Below are positions 8,083-15,111 of a stretch of 20,821 nucleotides of DNA, piece by piece. Numbering within the stretch: the first letter of the stretch is position 1; each line of letters starts with the position of its first letter. A program made the position numbers and the translations under genes. The notes beneath the pieces were generated by a model. The model was given only the letters and a program-made list of their open reading frames with translations. It made no database searches and had not been told where the DNA came from. The stretch comes from Thermoflexales bacterium (GTDB lineage Bacteria; Chloroflexota; Anaerolineae; B4-G1): the NCBI GenBank assembly GCA_007118795.1, contig SKQX01000223.1:1-20821 (forward strand). The letters are read 5' to 3'.

Positions 8083-11000
8083 CTAACTCACGGCGACGGG
8101 CGACAGACTCGGCCTGGTCACTTCCCGCTCGGTCAGCGGCAAGCTAATGGTGAAGGTGCTCCCCTCATCCAGCCGGCTCTCGACCCATACCCTTCCCTTA
8201 TGACGCTCGATGATCGACTTCACGATGGCGAGTCCCAATCCGGTTCCGGCGGTGTGTCCTGCACCAGCTCTTTTCGTCCGGTAGAACTTCTCGAAGAGCC
8301 GCGCTTGCTCATCGGGGGCGATCCCGATGCCGGTGTCGGCCACACGGATGACCGCCCGCTTGTTGCCGTTCTGAGTATGGGCCCTCAACTCGGCCGACAC
8401 GGTCCCACCCTCCGTGGTGTACTTGATAGCGTTGTCCAGCAAGTTGATCACCGCCTGACGGAGCAGCGCCCGATCTCCCTGGATGATCAGGTTGTTCGAA
8501 CCTTCCCTAGCGTACGAACCTAGGCCGGGTGCCACCCGCGGTTCGATGTGAAGCGCGATGTCCTTGGCGGCCGCCCGGCTGCGCAAACTGCTCACCGCCT
8601 CCGCCAACACCAGACCAAGGTGACACGGCTCTTGCTCGACGCCCAAACCAGCCTCGATGCGACTCAGGTCCAGGAGATCGGTCACCAGGTCATCGATCCT
8701 CTGGACACCACACAGGATGTTCTCCACGAACGCTTTCTGCGTCTGGTTGAGCTCCCCCACCGCATCAAGTCGGTTGGCGTACCCACGCATGAGGGTCAAC
8801 GGGGCTCGAAGGTCATGGGAGACGGTCGCCAGGAACTCGGACTTCATCTCGTCCAGATCCTTGAAATGGGTGAGATCCCGCATGACCGCCACCCGGCCGG
8901 CCCCGCGGCCTTCGGCGTTCTCGATCTCCGACACACTCGCGTAGAAGACCCTTCCGTCTGGCAGGAGCACCTCCTGTGGTGCCCTTCCCATCGCGGCAGG
9001 ACCGACGACAGCGTCGATCACCTCGCGCGCCAGATCCGTCTCCGCCAATCTACGACCCAGGGCCCCTTTGGCCCGAACGCCAAACGCTTGCTCGGCAGCC
9101 GGGTTAACCAGCAGCAGGCGCTGATCGTGATCCGTGACCAGCACCGCGTCCGAGGCGCTCCCCAGGATTGCGGCCAGACGCCCCCGCTCACTCTCCACCT
9201 CTTGGAAGAGACGGGCGTTCTCGATCAGCACCGCCAACTGGCTCGTGAGCATGCTGAGGAAGTCGAGCTTCGAGTTCTGGAACTGGTCCGGGGAGTCGTA
9301 TCCGAGCCAGATCACCGCCAAGGTCTGATCCTTTGTCCGTATTGGAAGGGCCAGTGCCATCCTCACCGGTGCTCGCACCAGTTCGGCACCCCCGGCTAGC
9401 GGCAGCGCACCAAGGTCTTGGACGATGCGCGGCCCTGGATCATCGTGCAAGGCAGCAACCAACGCACGATCAACCCCCTCCAGTCCTTCGGCCTGGTCGC
9501 CCCGGGCGATTACCATATTCGGATCGCTTCCTTCGCCGACGAAGACGGCCCGAGCGACCCGCGCATCGGTGGCCTGTAGGGCCCCTTCCAGGACAAACGA
9601 CATGCCCGTGGGCAGATCCAGGGTCGAGGAGACCGCCTGGCTTACCTCAAGCAACAACGACAGATCACTCATTCGGTCCTTCAGCCGCTCGCGCATGTCC
9701 TCCAGCGTGGCACCCAGCCGACCGACCTCGTCCGAGCCATCCACCCTGATCCGCTCCGTGAGGGTACCGCCGGCGATGCCTTCCGCTGCATCGGCCAATT
9801 TCTGCAGGGGAGAGGTCATCCGTCCCACCAAGAACACAGTCACGCCCAGCAACCCGGTGCCGAACACAGTCTGAAGAAATAGGAGGGGGACGGTCACCTG
9901 CCTCGCTTGCTCCAGAACCGTCTCGTAAGGCAAGCGGATCACCACAGACCAGGGATATCCGTCGGCCGGCAGGACGTAGAGCAGCTCCCGCGTATTCTGC
10001 GTTGGGTCCCGACCTTCGCAGACCAGTCCACCCCACTCCGGTTCAGTGGCACAGTGGTGAGATAAGTCGTGCTGCCAGGGCGTGAGCACCGCGCTATGCC
10101 TAGGATGGGCGATAATCTGGCCGTTGGAGTCGACCACGAATCCTTCCCCACCCCCACGGGTCGCCTGGAGATCAGCGACAAGCCGTCCGATGGTCGGGTT
10201 GATGTGAAGATGAGTGCGCCCGATCATAGCGCCCAGACCGGCCCGGGCCGATCCTCTGGCGTCGATGGGCATCAGGAACGAGAGCAGCGCCTCGCCCCGA
10301 GCCGATCGGTGGCCAGAACTGACCTGTGGAGCGCCGTCCTCCAACACTCGCCCCAGTAGCATCTGTTCCTGAGCCGTCAGCTCTGGGTCTCCCGTGGGTG
10401 CGGGTGGGTAGATCGCCAGTAGCTCCCCGTCGCGGCTCAAGACCATCAGCTGGTCAAAGTAAGTGCCGATCCGAAGGTTGCGCCCCAGAAGCTCCTCCAG
10501 CCCCTCCGGCTTGGTCTCGAGCAACCGTTCGTCGCGAACGAACTCGGCCAGAAGACCCTGCCCGGTATGGACGAAATCCGGAACCTCGACGGCAGCACTC
10601 CGAGCGTCGCGCCCCAGATCGCGAACCGCCTGGGCCCTCGCTTCGCGCAGGGTAATGGTGGTCACCGCGTAGACGAGCACCAGCGTCATCGAGAGGATCA
10701 GAGGCACAACCACAAGCAGAAGCTTCCGCCGCAAACTCCGTCGTAGCGGAGAGATTCGGTCCGCCATCTGAACAGGGCGAAGCCGAGGAAGGGCCAAGTG
10801 GAGCACCTGACCGAGACTGGCCGCAATCAGGACCTCCAGCAGGAAACAGCCGACGCGGATCGTCGTGACCTGAAAGGCATAGTCGAGGCCCGCCAGACCC
10901 GCATCGATCACCTGCACCCAGATGGACAGGAGGAGCAAGGCGCTGGCCACCATCCACCCGACCGCGGAAGCAGCGACGGGCTGCCGGATCAGCCTCTCCA

Positions 11001-11472
11001 GCCGACCACGGTAATTCTGCCGCAGACAGGAGGCCACCACGAAGCCGAAGAAGGCCAGGTGAAACGGTTCGGCTATCCCCCCCATCATCCCGCCAGCCCG
11101 CAGGACACCGCTGAGCAGCCCGACCAGAAACGCCGGACCTGCGCCAAGCCACCATCCAGCCGCCAGGATAGGGCCCAGGCTCAGTAACGCGGCTGAGGGG
11201 CTCTGAGGCTCAAGAGGAATATTCGGAGGTGGCAGGAGCCCCTGTGCAGAGAAGCCCACGACCAGGAAACGGTTGGCGATCATGGCCGCCATCAGCAGCC
11301 CCACCAGCAGGATCGTGCGCCTCCACGACCCAGCCATCTCGACGAACTCCTGACGCGACCGGATGAGAACGAAGATCGCCGCCGCGCTGAAGAAAGCCAC
11401 AAGCAGATACTCCAGCGCCACCGGTTCCAGAAAGACCAAACCCATCCAAGAACCGACCATCTGAAATTCCAT
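8083..11472 (-). CDS. Multidomain membrane sensor histidine kinase
   Basis: A 1129-residue hybrid of sensing domains and a kinase core. Residues ~15-230 hold several membrane helices, including the GPILAAGWWLGAGPAFLVGLLSG region that resembles the 5TM receptor type. A further helix at ~250-272 and another at ~525-550 bracket an extracytoplasmic Cache-like domain (~275-520, with VLSRDGELLAIYP and FVVDSNGQIIAHP). Then come HAMP (~551-605), GAF (~610-755), PAS (~763-870), HisKA with phosphoacceptor His886 in SHDLRAPL, and HATPase_c with the N box LLDNAIKYT (1011-1019), G1 DTGIGI (1046-1051) and G2 GTGLGL (1076-1081). All catalytic motifs are intact. ATG at 11472 has GAGGA 6 nt upstream. It is the first gene after a consensus sigma-54 promoter and the nearest kinase to the NtrC-type regulator, so it is the probable partner. 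The signal sensed is not predictable. Confidence 0.95.
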   Translation of the reverse strand: MEFQMVGSWMGLVFLEPVALEYLLVAFFSAAAIFVLIRSRQEFVEMAGSWRRTILLVGLLMAAMIANRFLVVGFSAQGLLPPPNIPLEPQSPSAALLSLGPILAAGWWLGAGPAFLVGLLSGVLRAGGMMGGIAEPFHLAFFGFVVASCLRQNYRGRLERLIRQPVAASAVGWMVASALLLLSIWVQVIDAGLAGLDYAFQVTTIRVGCFLLEVLIAASLGQVLHLALPRLRPVQMADRISPLRRSLRRKLLLVVVPLILSMTLVLVYAVTTITLREARAQAVRDLGRDARSAAVEVPDFVHTGQGLLAEFVRDERLLETKPEGLEELLGRNLRIGTYFDQLMVLSRDGELLAIYPPAPTGDPELTAQEQMLLGRVLEDGAPQVSSGHRSARGEALLSFLMPIDARGSARAGLGAMIGRTHLHINPTIGRLVADLQATRGGGEGFVVDSNGQIIAHPRHSAVLTPWQHDLSHHCATEPEWGGLVCEGRDPTQNTRELLYVLPADGYPWSVVIRLPYETVLEQARQVTVPLLFLQTVFGTGLLGVTVFLVGRMTSPLQKLADAAEGIAGGTLTERIRVDGSDEVGRLGATLEDMRERLKDRMSDLSLLLEVSQAVSSTLDLPTGMSFVLEGALQATDARVARAVFVGEGSDPNMVIARGDQAEGLEGVDRALVAALHDDPGPRIVQDLGALPLAGGAELVRAPVRMALALPIRTKDQTLAVIWLGYDSPDQFQNSKLDFLSMLTSQLAVLIENARLFQEVESERGRLAAILGSASDAVLVTDHDQRLLLVNPAAEQAFGVRAKGALGRRLAETDLAREVIDAVVGPAAMGRAPQEVLLPDGRVFYASVSEIENAEGRGAGRVAVMRDLTHFKDLDEMKSEFLATVSHDLRAPLTLMRGYANRLDAVGELNQTQKAFVENILCGVQRIDDLVTDLLDLSRIEAGLGVEQEPCHLGLVLAEAVSSLRSRAAAKDIALHIEPRVAPGLGSYAREGSNNLIIQGDRALLRQAVINLLDNAIKYTTEGGTVSAELRAHTQNGNKRAVIRVADTGIGIAPDEQARLFEKFYRTKRAGAGHTAGTGLGLAIVKSIIERHKGRVWVESRLDEGSTFTISLPLTEREVTRPSLSPVAVS

Positions 11473-11540
11473 ATCTGTTCCTCGTTGAGTCGATACGCCC
11501 GCGCCTGCGTAGCCAAGCCTTGGTTCACCCTATTATTGTT

Positions 11541-11555
11541 GCAAGAAGCGTGCCA
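11541..11555 (-). promoter_or_regulatory. Sigma-54 (-24/-12) promoter of the kinase-TPR-protease-mraZ-ftsZ operon
   Basis: The minus strand reads TGGCACG-CTTC-TTGC followed by AA, an exact match to the sigma-54 consensus TGGCACG-N4-TTGC. GG lies at 11554-11553 and GC at 11542-11541, the invariant spacing. Transcription should start near 11529, giving a ~57-nt leader before the kinase ATG at 11472. The nearby rpoN and NtrC-family activator genes supply the two proteins such a promoter needs. No competing sigma-70 promoter was seen. Confidence 0.88.
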
Positions 11556-11737
11556 GCGTTTAGGTTCTCGACCCGAAAGCGCCACGACTGGTCTAGCGTG
11601 CAAGGCTAAGCCAGCGTGCCAAGACAAGCCGGGCATTGCCTCCACCGACAATGAGAGACGCAGATTGGTCTGGCGCAGCCGCGCTATCCAGAGGAGACTG
11701 AAGGAAGCTATGGAGAGGCCAGTCTATCTACACCCGT

Positions 11738-11774
11738 ATATGTGGGGCGAGACTCCTGCGCGTCCCACACATAT
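11738..11774. promoter_or_regulatory. Interrupted inverted repeat, candidate activator-binding site
   Basis: ATATGTG (11738-11744) and CACATAT (11768-11774) form 7-bp arms about 23 nt apart; adjoining GGG and CCC extend the symmetry with a 2-nt offset. It lies roughly 210-245 bp upstream of the predicted sigma-54 start site, a usual distance for an enhancer. Binding by the adjacent regulator is inferred. Confidence 0.4.
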
Positions 11775-11846
11775 CGGCCTTAGATGTAAATTATCAGCCA
11801 GGTGAGTAGGGGTCCAGAGTCAGGCTTAGGTCACCCGTCCATCCGG

Positions 11847-11865
11847 CACCTGGCCACACCAGGTG
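11847..11865. promoter_or_regulatory. Inverted repeat CACCTGG-N5-CCAGGTG, candidate operator
   Basis: Perfect 7-bp arms around CCACA, 19 bp in total, about 320-335 bp upstream of the predicted sigma-54 start. The size and symmetry suit a Fis-type helix-turn-helix dimer such as the C-terminal domain of the neighbouring activator. It differs in sequence from the 11738-11774 dyad, so both cannot be assumed to bind the same protein. Confidence 0.4.
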
Positions 11866-11958
11866 ATCGGAGCGGGGGATCCAACACAAAGCGCAGGACG
11901 AGGTCGGAGATGGGGCAACAGAGCCACCAGGGCATAGGCAGACGGGACTGAGGAGGGT

Positions 11959-11987
11959 GGAGTTTTCCCCAGCGTGGGGAAAACTCC
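11959..11987. repeat. 29-nt perfect hairpin downstream of the response regulator gene
   Basis: GGAGTTTTCCCCA and TGGGGAAAACTCC form a perfect 13-bp stem with the 3-nt loop GCG. It begins 24 nt after the regulator's stop codon, so it probably ends or protects that transcript. It lacks a downstream T tract on either strand, so it is not a textbook intrinsic terminator; a long DNA-level operator is the alternative. Confidence 0.6.
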
Positions 11988-12010
11988 GCACGACAGAGGG
12001 GTCTCGCCCC

Positions 12011-13405
12011 CTACGTCAGGTGATACTTCTCCATCCGGTAGCGCAGCTGATCCCTGGAGATGGACAGTAGGGCCGCTGCCTCCGTCTGATTTCCCCCTGT
12101 GCGCTGAAGGGCTTCCACAATGTAGTGACGCTCCAGGTCGACCACCACGTCCTCCAGATCCAGGCCATCATCGGGAAGCCCGGGAGGGGGATCGGAAAGG
12201 GGAGGAGTTACCGGGGATGGGTCTCCCGCCCCAGACAAATCGCTCAGATCACCGGGCAGATGGGCCGGCTCTATCTCATCTCCTTCACAGAGCACCATCG
12301 CCCGCTCGATCACGTTTCGCAACTCACGGATATTGCCAGGCCAGGGGTAGTCCCTCATCAGCTTCAGCACTCGGCTTGAGACCCCGGTAACCTTCCTACC
12401 CATTGAGCGGTTAAACTCGTCCACGAACGCGGCTACGAACAGCTCCAGGTCCTCCATTCGCTCCCGAAGGGGAGGTAGGTCGATCACCACCACCCCGAGG
12501 CGATAGTAGAGATCCTCCCGCAGGGCCCCCTGCTTCACAGCCTCTTTCAGGTCACGGTTGGAGGCGGCGATGAACCGTACGTCGACCGTGACATCGCTCG
12601 TTCCACCGACCCGCCGGACCATCCTTGTTTCCAGCACGCGCAGGATCTTGGCCTGCATCTTGGGCGCCATCTCTGCGATCTCATCCAGAAACAGCGTCCC
12701 CTCATCGGCCACCTCCAGGAGACCTTTCTTCCGACGTCTCGCCCCCGTGAAGGCCCCCTCCTCAAAACCAAACAGCTCGCTCTCCAGGAGATCCTCTGGA
12801 ATGGCAGCGCAGTTGATCACCGTGAAGGCTTTCTTCGAGCGAGCACTCTGGCGGTGGATCGCATGCGCGACCACTTCCTTCCCCGTGCCGCTCTCCCCCT
12901 GGAGCAGGACGGTGGCTCTGCCCGGGGCCACCTTCTCCACCAGCCGGGCAATGCGGCGCATCTCATCGCTTTCCCCCACGATCCATCCCTGCGGATATCC
13001 TCCCGACCTGTGCCGCAGGCGTTCGATCTCGCGCTGCATCGCCAGCTCTTTGAGCGCCCGTTGGATGATCAGCTTCAGCTTGGAGGCGTCGGACGTCTTG
13101 TCTACGTAGTCGTACGCGCCCAGCTTCATCGCCTCCACCGCCGTGGGCACGGCGCTGTAGGCCGTGAGGACGATGACGTGGACGTTGACCTCGTGGCCCT
13201 TAATCCGGCCCAACACGGTAAGCCCATCGACGTCCGGCAGGCGAAGATCGAGAAGCACCACATCCACCGGTTTCTGCTGCAGGAGAGCTTCGCCCTCCCC
13301 ACCGGTGGCAGCCGCCAGAACCTCATACCCCTCATCCTCCAACAGCTCGCTGAAGAACGACCGGATCATCTCGTCGTCATCGATGATAAGAATCGTGGCG
13401 GTCAC
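12011..13405 (-). CDS. NtrC-family sigma-54-dependent response regulator
   Basis: A complete 464-residue enhancer-binding protein. Receiver domain 1-~120: acidic pocket Asp9-Asp11, phosphoacceptor Asp53 in VLLDLRLPD, Thr81 and Lys103. AAA+ domain ~140-375: Walker A GESGTGKE (170-177), sigma-54 contact loop GAFTGA (217-222), Walker B LFLDE (238-242), then YRLGVVVIDLPPLRER and PWPGNIRELRN. C-terminal Fis-type helix-turn-helix ~425-463 (GGNQTEAAALLSISRDQLRYRM). The linker 385-415 is rich in Pro, Asp and Gly. The start is GTG at 13405, with GGGGAGG 6 nt upstream. It should hydrolyse ATP to remodel sigma-54 holoenzyme once phosphorylated. rpoN lies two genes upstream, a consensus sigma-54 promoter lies downstream, and the kinase heads that operon; together these make it the likely activator of the operon. 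Transcribed from its own sigma-70 promoter. Confidence 0.96.
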   Translation of the reverse strand: MTATILIIDDDEMIRSFFSELLEDEGYEVLAAATGGEGEALLQQKPVDVVLLDLRLPDVDGLTVLGRIKGHEVNVHVIVLTAYSAVPTAVEAMKLGAYDYVDKTSDASKLKLIIQRALKELAMQREIERLRHRSGGYPQGWIVGESDEMRRIARLVEKVAPGRATVLLQGESGTGKEVVAHAIHRQSARSKKAFTVINCAAIPEDLLESELFGFEEGAFTGARRRKKGLLEVADEGTLFLDEIAEMAPKMQAKILRVLETRMVRRVGGTSDVTVDVRFIAASNRDLKEAVKQGALREDLYYRLGVVVIDLPPLRERMEDLELFVAAFVDEFNRSMGRKVTGVSSRVLKLMRDYPWPGNIRELRNVIERAMVLCEGDEIEPAHLPGDLSDLSGAGDPSPVTPPLSDPPPGLPDDGLDLEDVVVDLERHYIVEALQRTGGNQTEAAALLSISRDQLRYRMEKYHLT

Positions 13406-13722
13406 GATCAGCCTCCCCGCACTCTGTCCCTGTCCTGTCGCGAGGAGTTGTTATAGTGAAACTCTCCGGCCTTGTCAAGTCTCGTTTCACCGCCCCCGGT
13501 GTGCCGATGGTGCACAGCGCAAGGACGCAAGGCAGCAGAGGCGCAGGGGTGCAAAGGGCCAGGAGCAGAGGGCAGCGGGGTAGCGTGCCAGGGGTCCTGA
13601 CGTGCTGAGGTGCAAGGGAGAAGCGCGGGTTTTCGGTCGTGCTTACACTCCCGATCGGGCAGAGCCAATGTCCTAACCTGCAACCTTCAACCCGTGCCCT
13701 GAGCCCCCGAAGGATCCGATCG
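13406..13722. other. 317-nt gap with promoter and purine-rich low-complexity DNA
   Basis: No gene is supported here. The regulator-proximal end holds the sigma-70 promoter. Most of the rest, about 13508-13625, is an imperfect run of GCAGAGG, GCAGGGG, GCAAGG and GGAGCAGAGGGCAG-like words on the plus strand, a degenerate purine-rich direct repeat. It separates the lipoprotein gene from the regulator. No clear terminator for the lipoprotein transcript was found. Confidence 0.6.
13450..13478 (-). promoter_or_regulatory. Near-consensus sigma-70 promoter of the response regulator
   Basis: The minus strand has TTGACA (13478-13473), a 17-nt spacer, then TATAAC (13455-13450). The predicted start is near 13443, leaving a ~37-nt leader before the GTG start at 13405. 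This suggests constitutive supply of the activator, with phosphorylation as the control point. Confidence 0.85.
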
Positions 13723-15006
13723 TCAAGGCCCGGCCGCAACCGCCCGTCGTAGGACCAGTGGCAGATACACCCGCCTGTCGCCGGGTGTGGCAGCTACACT
13801 CTCATCCGCAACCATCTCCCCCGGACGCGCCTCGTGGGCCCCCAGGTCGGGAGCCGCCCCCACCGGGCGGGGGCCCCCCTCCGTATCGGTGACCACCTCC
13901 GTCCCGTACCCCTGGTTGATGGCAGCCGAATCGGGCCCAATCCGGTAGTCGCCCTGCGCTGGGTCCAGGAACTGCGGATCGCCAAACAGGTTGCTCACAC
14001 AGGACGCCCCTGCCATGCAGGGGTTATCGACATCGTGAAAGAGGGTCCGGTGTGCCACCACGCCGCTGCCAAAGAACCCTCTGCGGTGAGACGCCACGAT
14101 GGTATTCACGAAGCCGGCCGAACCCCGGTCGGTCTCAACGCCCAGCGTGGCCACGGCGCCATACTGACCGTTGTCCGCCAGGGTCCAGTGAATGCCTGTG
14201 ACCTCGCCGCCGGTAAGATACACCCCGGCACCCGCCAGAGGGTTCCCGGCCACGGTGACATTGGCGCCGCTCAGAGATCCGCCGGAGACAGCGATGGCAC
14301 CGCCGGAGGGCCGGGCTTCGTTCCCCATCAACACGTCGCCCTCGACCGAGACGCTGCCCCCCGCGACGCACAGGCCGCCCCCGTACGCAGCAGCGTTGGC
14401 CTCCATCCGATTGCGGCGCATCGTGACCTGACCGTCAGACACAAACACGCCTCCGCCGCAGCCGTCAGCCGCGCCCTTCGTCACGGTGTTGTCCTCCAGG
14501 ACAACAGAACCTCCCGCAATGTGGATCCCCCCGCCATCCGACCCCTGGGCGTATCCGCGCTGGATCCGAAACCCTGCCAACTTGATCGGGGTAGCCATCG
14601 GGCCGTCGATGGCGACCCCGCGGCGCCCCGGCACGGCTTCAGCATCCAGAACGGTGACGTTCGTCCCCGGGTCTGATCTACTCCAGTCCTGCGGATGATA
14701 GCCGCCGATCAGGTGCACGTCCTTCTCTATCCGTGCCACTTGAGGGGCAGTGGTCGTGTAAGCGCCCGCGGCCACCTTGATGAGATCGCCGTCTGAGGCA
14801 GCGTCGAGGGCCTCCTGCACGCTGGCGTAGCACGGCTCTACCGTTACACAGTCAGCGGATGGCGCGACGTGGAGGGTCTGGCCAGGGGGCTCGCGCGCGG
14901 GCGCAGCGGCCTGGTTCAGCCGCCCCTCTCCTGCCCCACCGCAGCCCAGGAGCAGAAGCATCGGTACAAGCTTGACCGTCGCCCCAAGCAGTCCCTTTGC
15001 AGCCAA
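13723..15006 (-). CDS. Surface lipoprotein, right-handed beta-helix with choice-of-anchor Q-like C terminus
   Basis: A 427-residue exported protein. The N terminus has Lys4 and Lys12 before a hydrophobic stretch ending in the lipobox LLGC (Cys22 lipidated), followed by a Pro/Ala linker. Residues ~45-85 resemble the opening of pectate-lyase-like helices (YASVQEALDAASDGDLIKVAAGAY). From ~130 to ~330 glycine-rich coils recur about every 30 residues (GGGIHIAGGSVVLEDN, GGGVFVSDGQVTMRRN, GGGLCVAGGSVSVEG, GGAIAVSGGSLSG), typical of a beta-helix stack. GDPQFLDPAQGDYRIGPDSA (342-360) and DLGAHE (387-392) match the choice-of-anchor Q type ending, and VYLPLVLR lies at 413-420. No polysaccharide-lyase active site was recognised, so adhesion or carbohydrate binding is as likely as catalysis. 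The TTG start at 15006 has GAGGT 6 nt upstream. It follows rpoN by 105 nt and may be transcribed with it. Confidence 0.85.
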   Translation of the reverse strand: MAAKGLLGATVKLVPMLLLLGCGGAGEGRLNQAAAPAREPPGQTLHVAPSADCVTVEPCYASVQEALDAASDGDLIKVAAGAYTTTAPQVARIEKDVHLIGGYHPQDWSRSDPGTNVTVLDAEAVPGRRGVAIDGPMATPIKLAGFRIQRGYAQGSDGGGIHIAGGSVVLEDNTVTKGAADGCGGGVFVSDGQVTMRRNRMEANAAAYGGGLCVAGGSVSVEGDVLMGNEARPSGGAIAVSGGSLSGANVTVAGNPLAGAGVYLTGGEVTGIHWTLADNGQYGAVATLGVETDRGSAGFVNTIVASHRRGFFGSGVVAHRTLFHDVDNPCMAGASCVSNLFGDPQFLDPAQGDYRIGPDSAAINQGYGTEVVTDTEGGPRPVGAAPDLGAHEARPGEMVADESVAATPGDRRVYLPLVLRRAVAAGP

Positions 15007-15067
15007 GTCTGTACCTCACGCGGACGCTCCACTCCCCTGGCCCGAGCTCACCCGACGTCTCCCGCAG

Positions 15068-15081
15068 GTGGGGAGCCCCAC
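15068..15081. repeat. Short dyad GTGGGG-AG-CCCCAC
   Basis: Two perfect 6-bp arms around 2 nt in the 105-nt gap between rpoN and the lipoprotein gene. The loop is too short for a strong RNA hairpin; it could be an operator or chance in GC-rich DNA. Confidence 0.25.
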
Positions 15082-15111
15082 GACCAAGCACCGAGGTGCA
15101 CCAAACTCACA

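Larger units (their letters stand above)
11473..12010. other. Intergenic regulatory region between the activator and kinase genes
   Basis: This 538-nt stretch has no convincing gene; short open frames here lack family features and ribosome-binding sites. It contains a consensus sigma-54 promoter (11541-11555) for the kinase operon and three inverted repeats upstream of it (11738-11774, 11847-11865, 11959-11987), annotated separately. The nonamer AGCGTGCCA occurs at the promoter's -24 element and again around 11613-11621. The layout of promoter plus dyads 200-450 bp upstream is what is expected of an enhancer-dependent promoter. Confidence 0.7.

Noticed and set aside
11560..11600. tRNA fragment suggested by GGTTCTCGACCC
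   Set aside because: Only a T-loop-like string; no acceptor stem, anticodon arm or CCA end can be folded around it.
11485..11805. Plus-strand 106-codon frame in the intergenic region
   Set aside because: It covers the sigma-54 promoter and dyads, lacks a ribosome-binding site and gives a composition unlike a folded protein.
13508..13625. CRISPR array or tandem repeat
   Set aside because: The purine-rich words vary in length and sequence with no regular repeat-spacer pattern.
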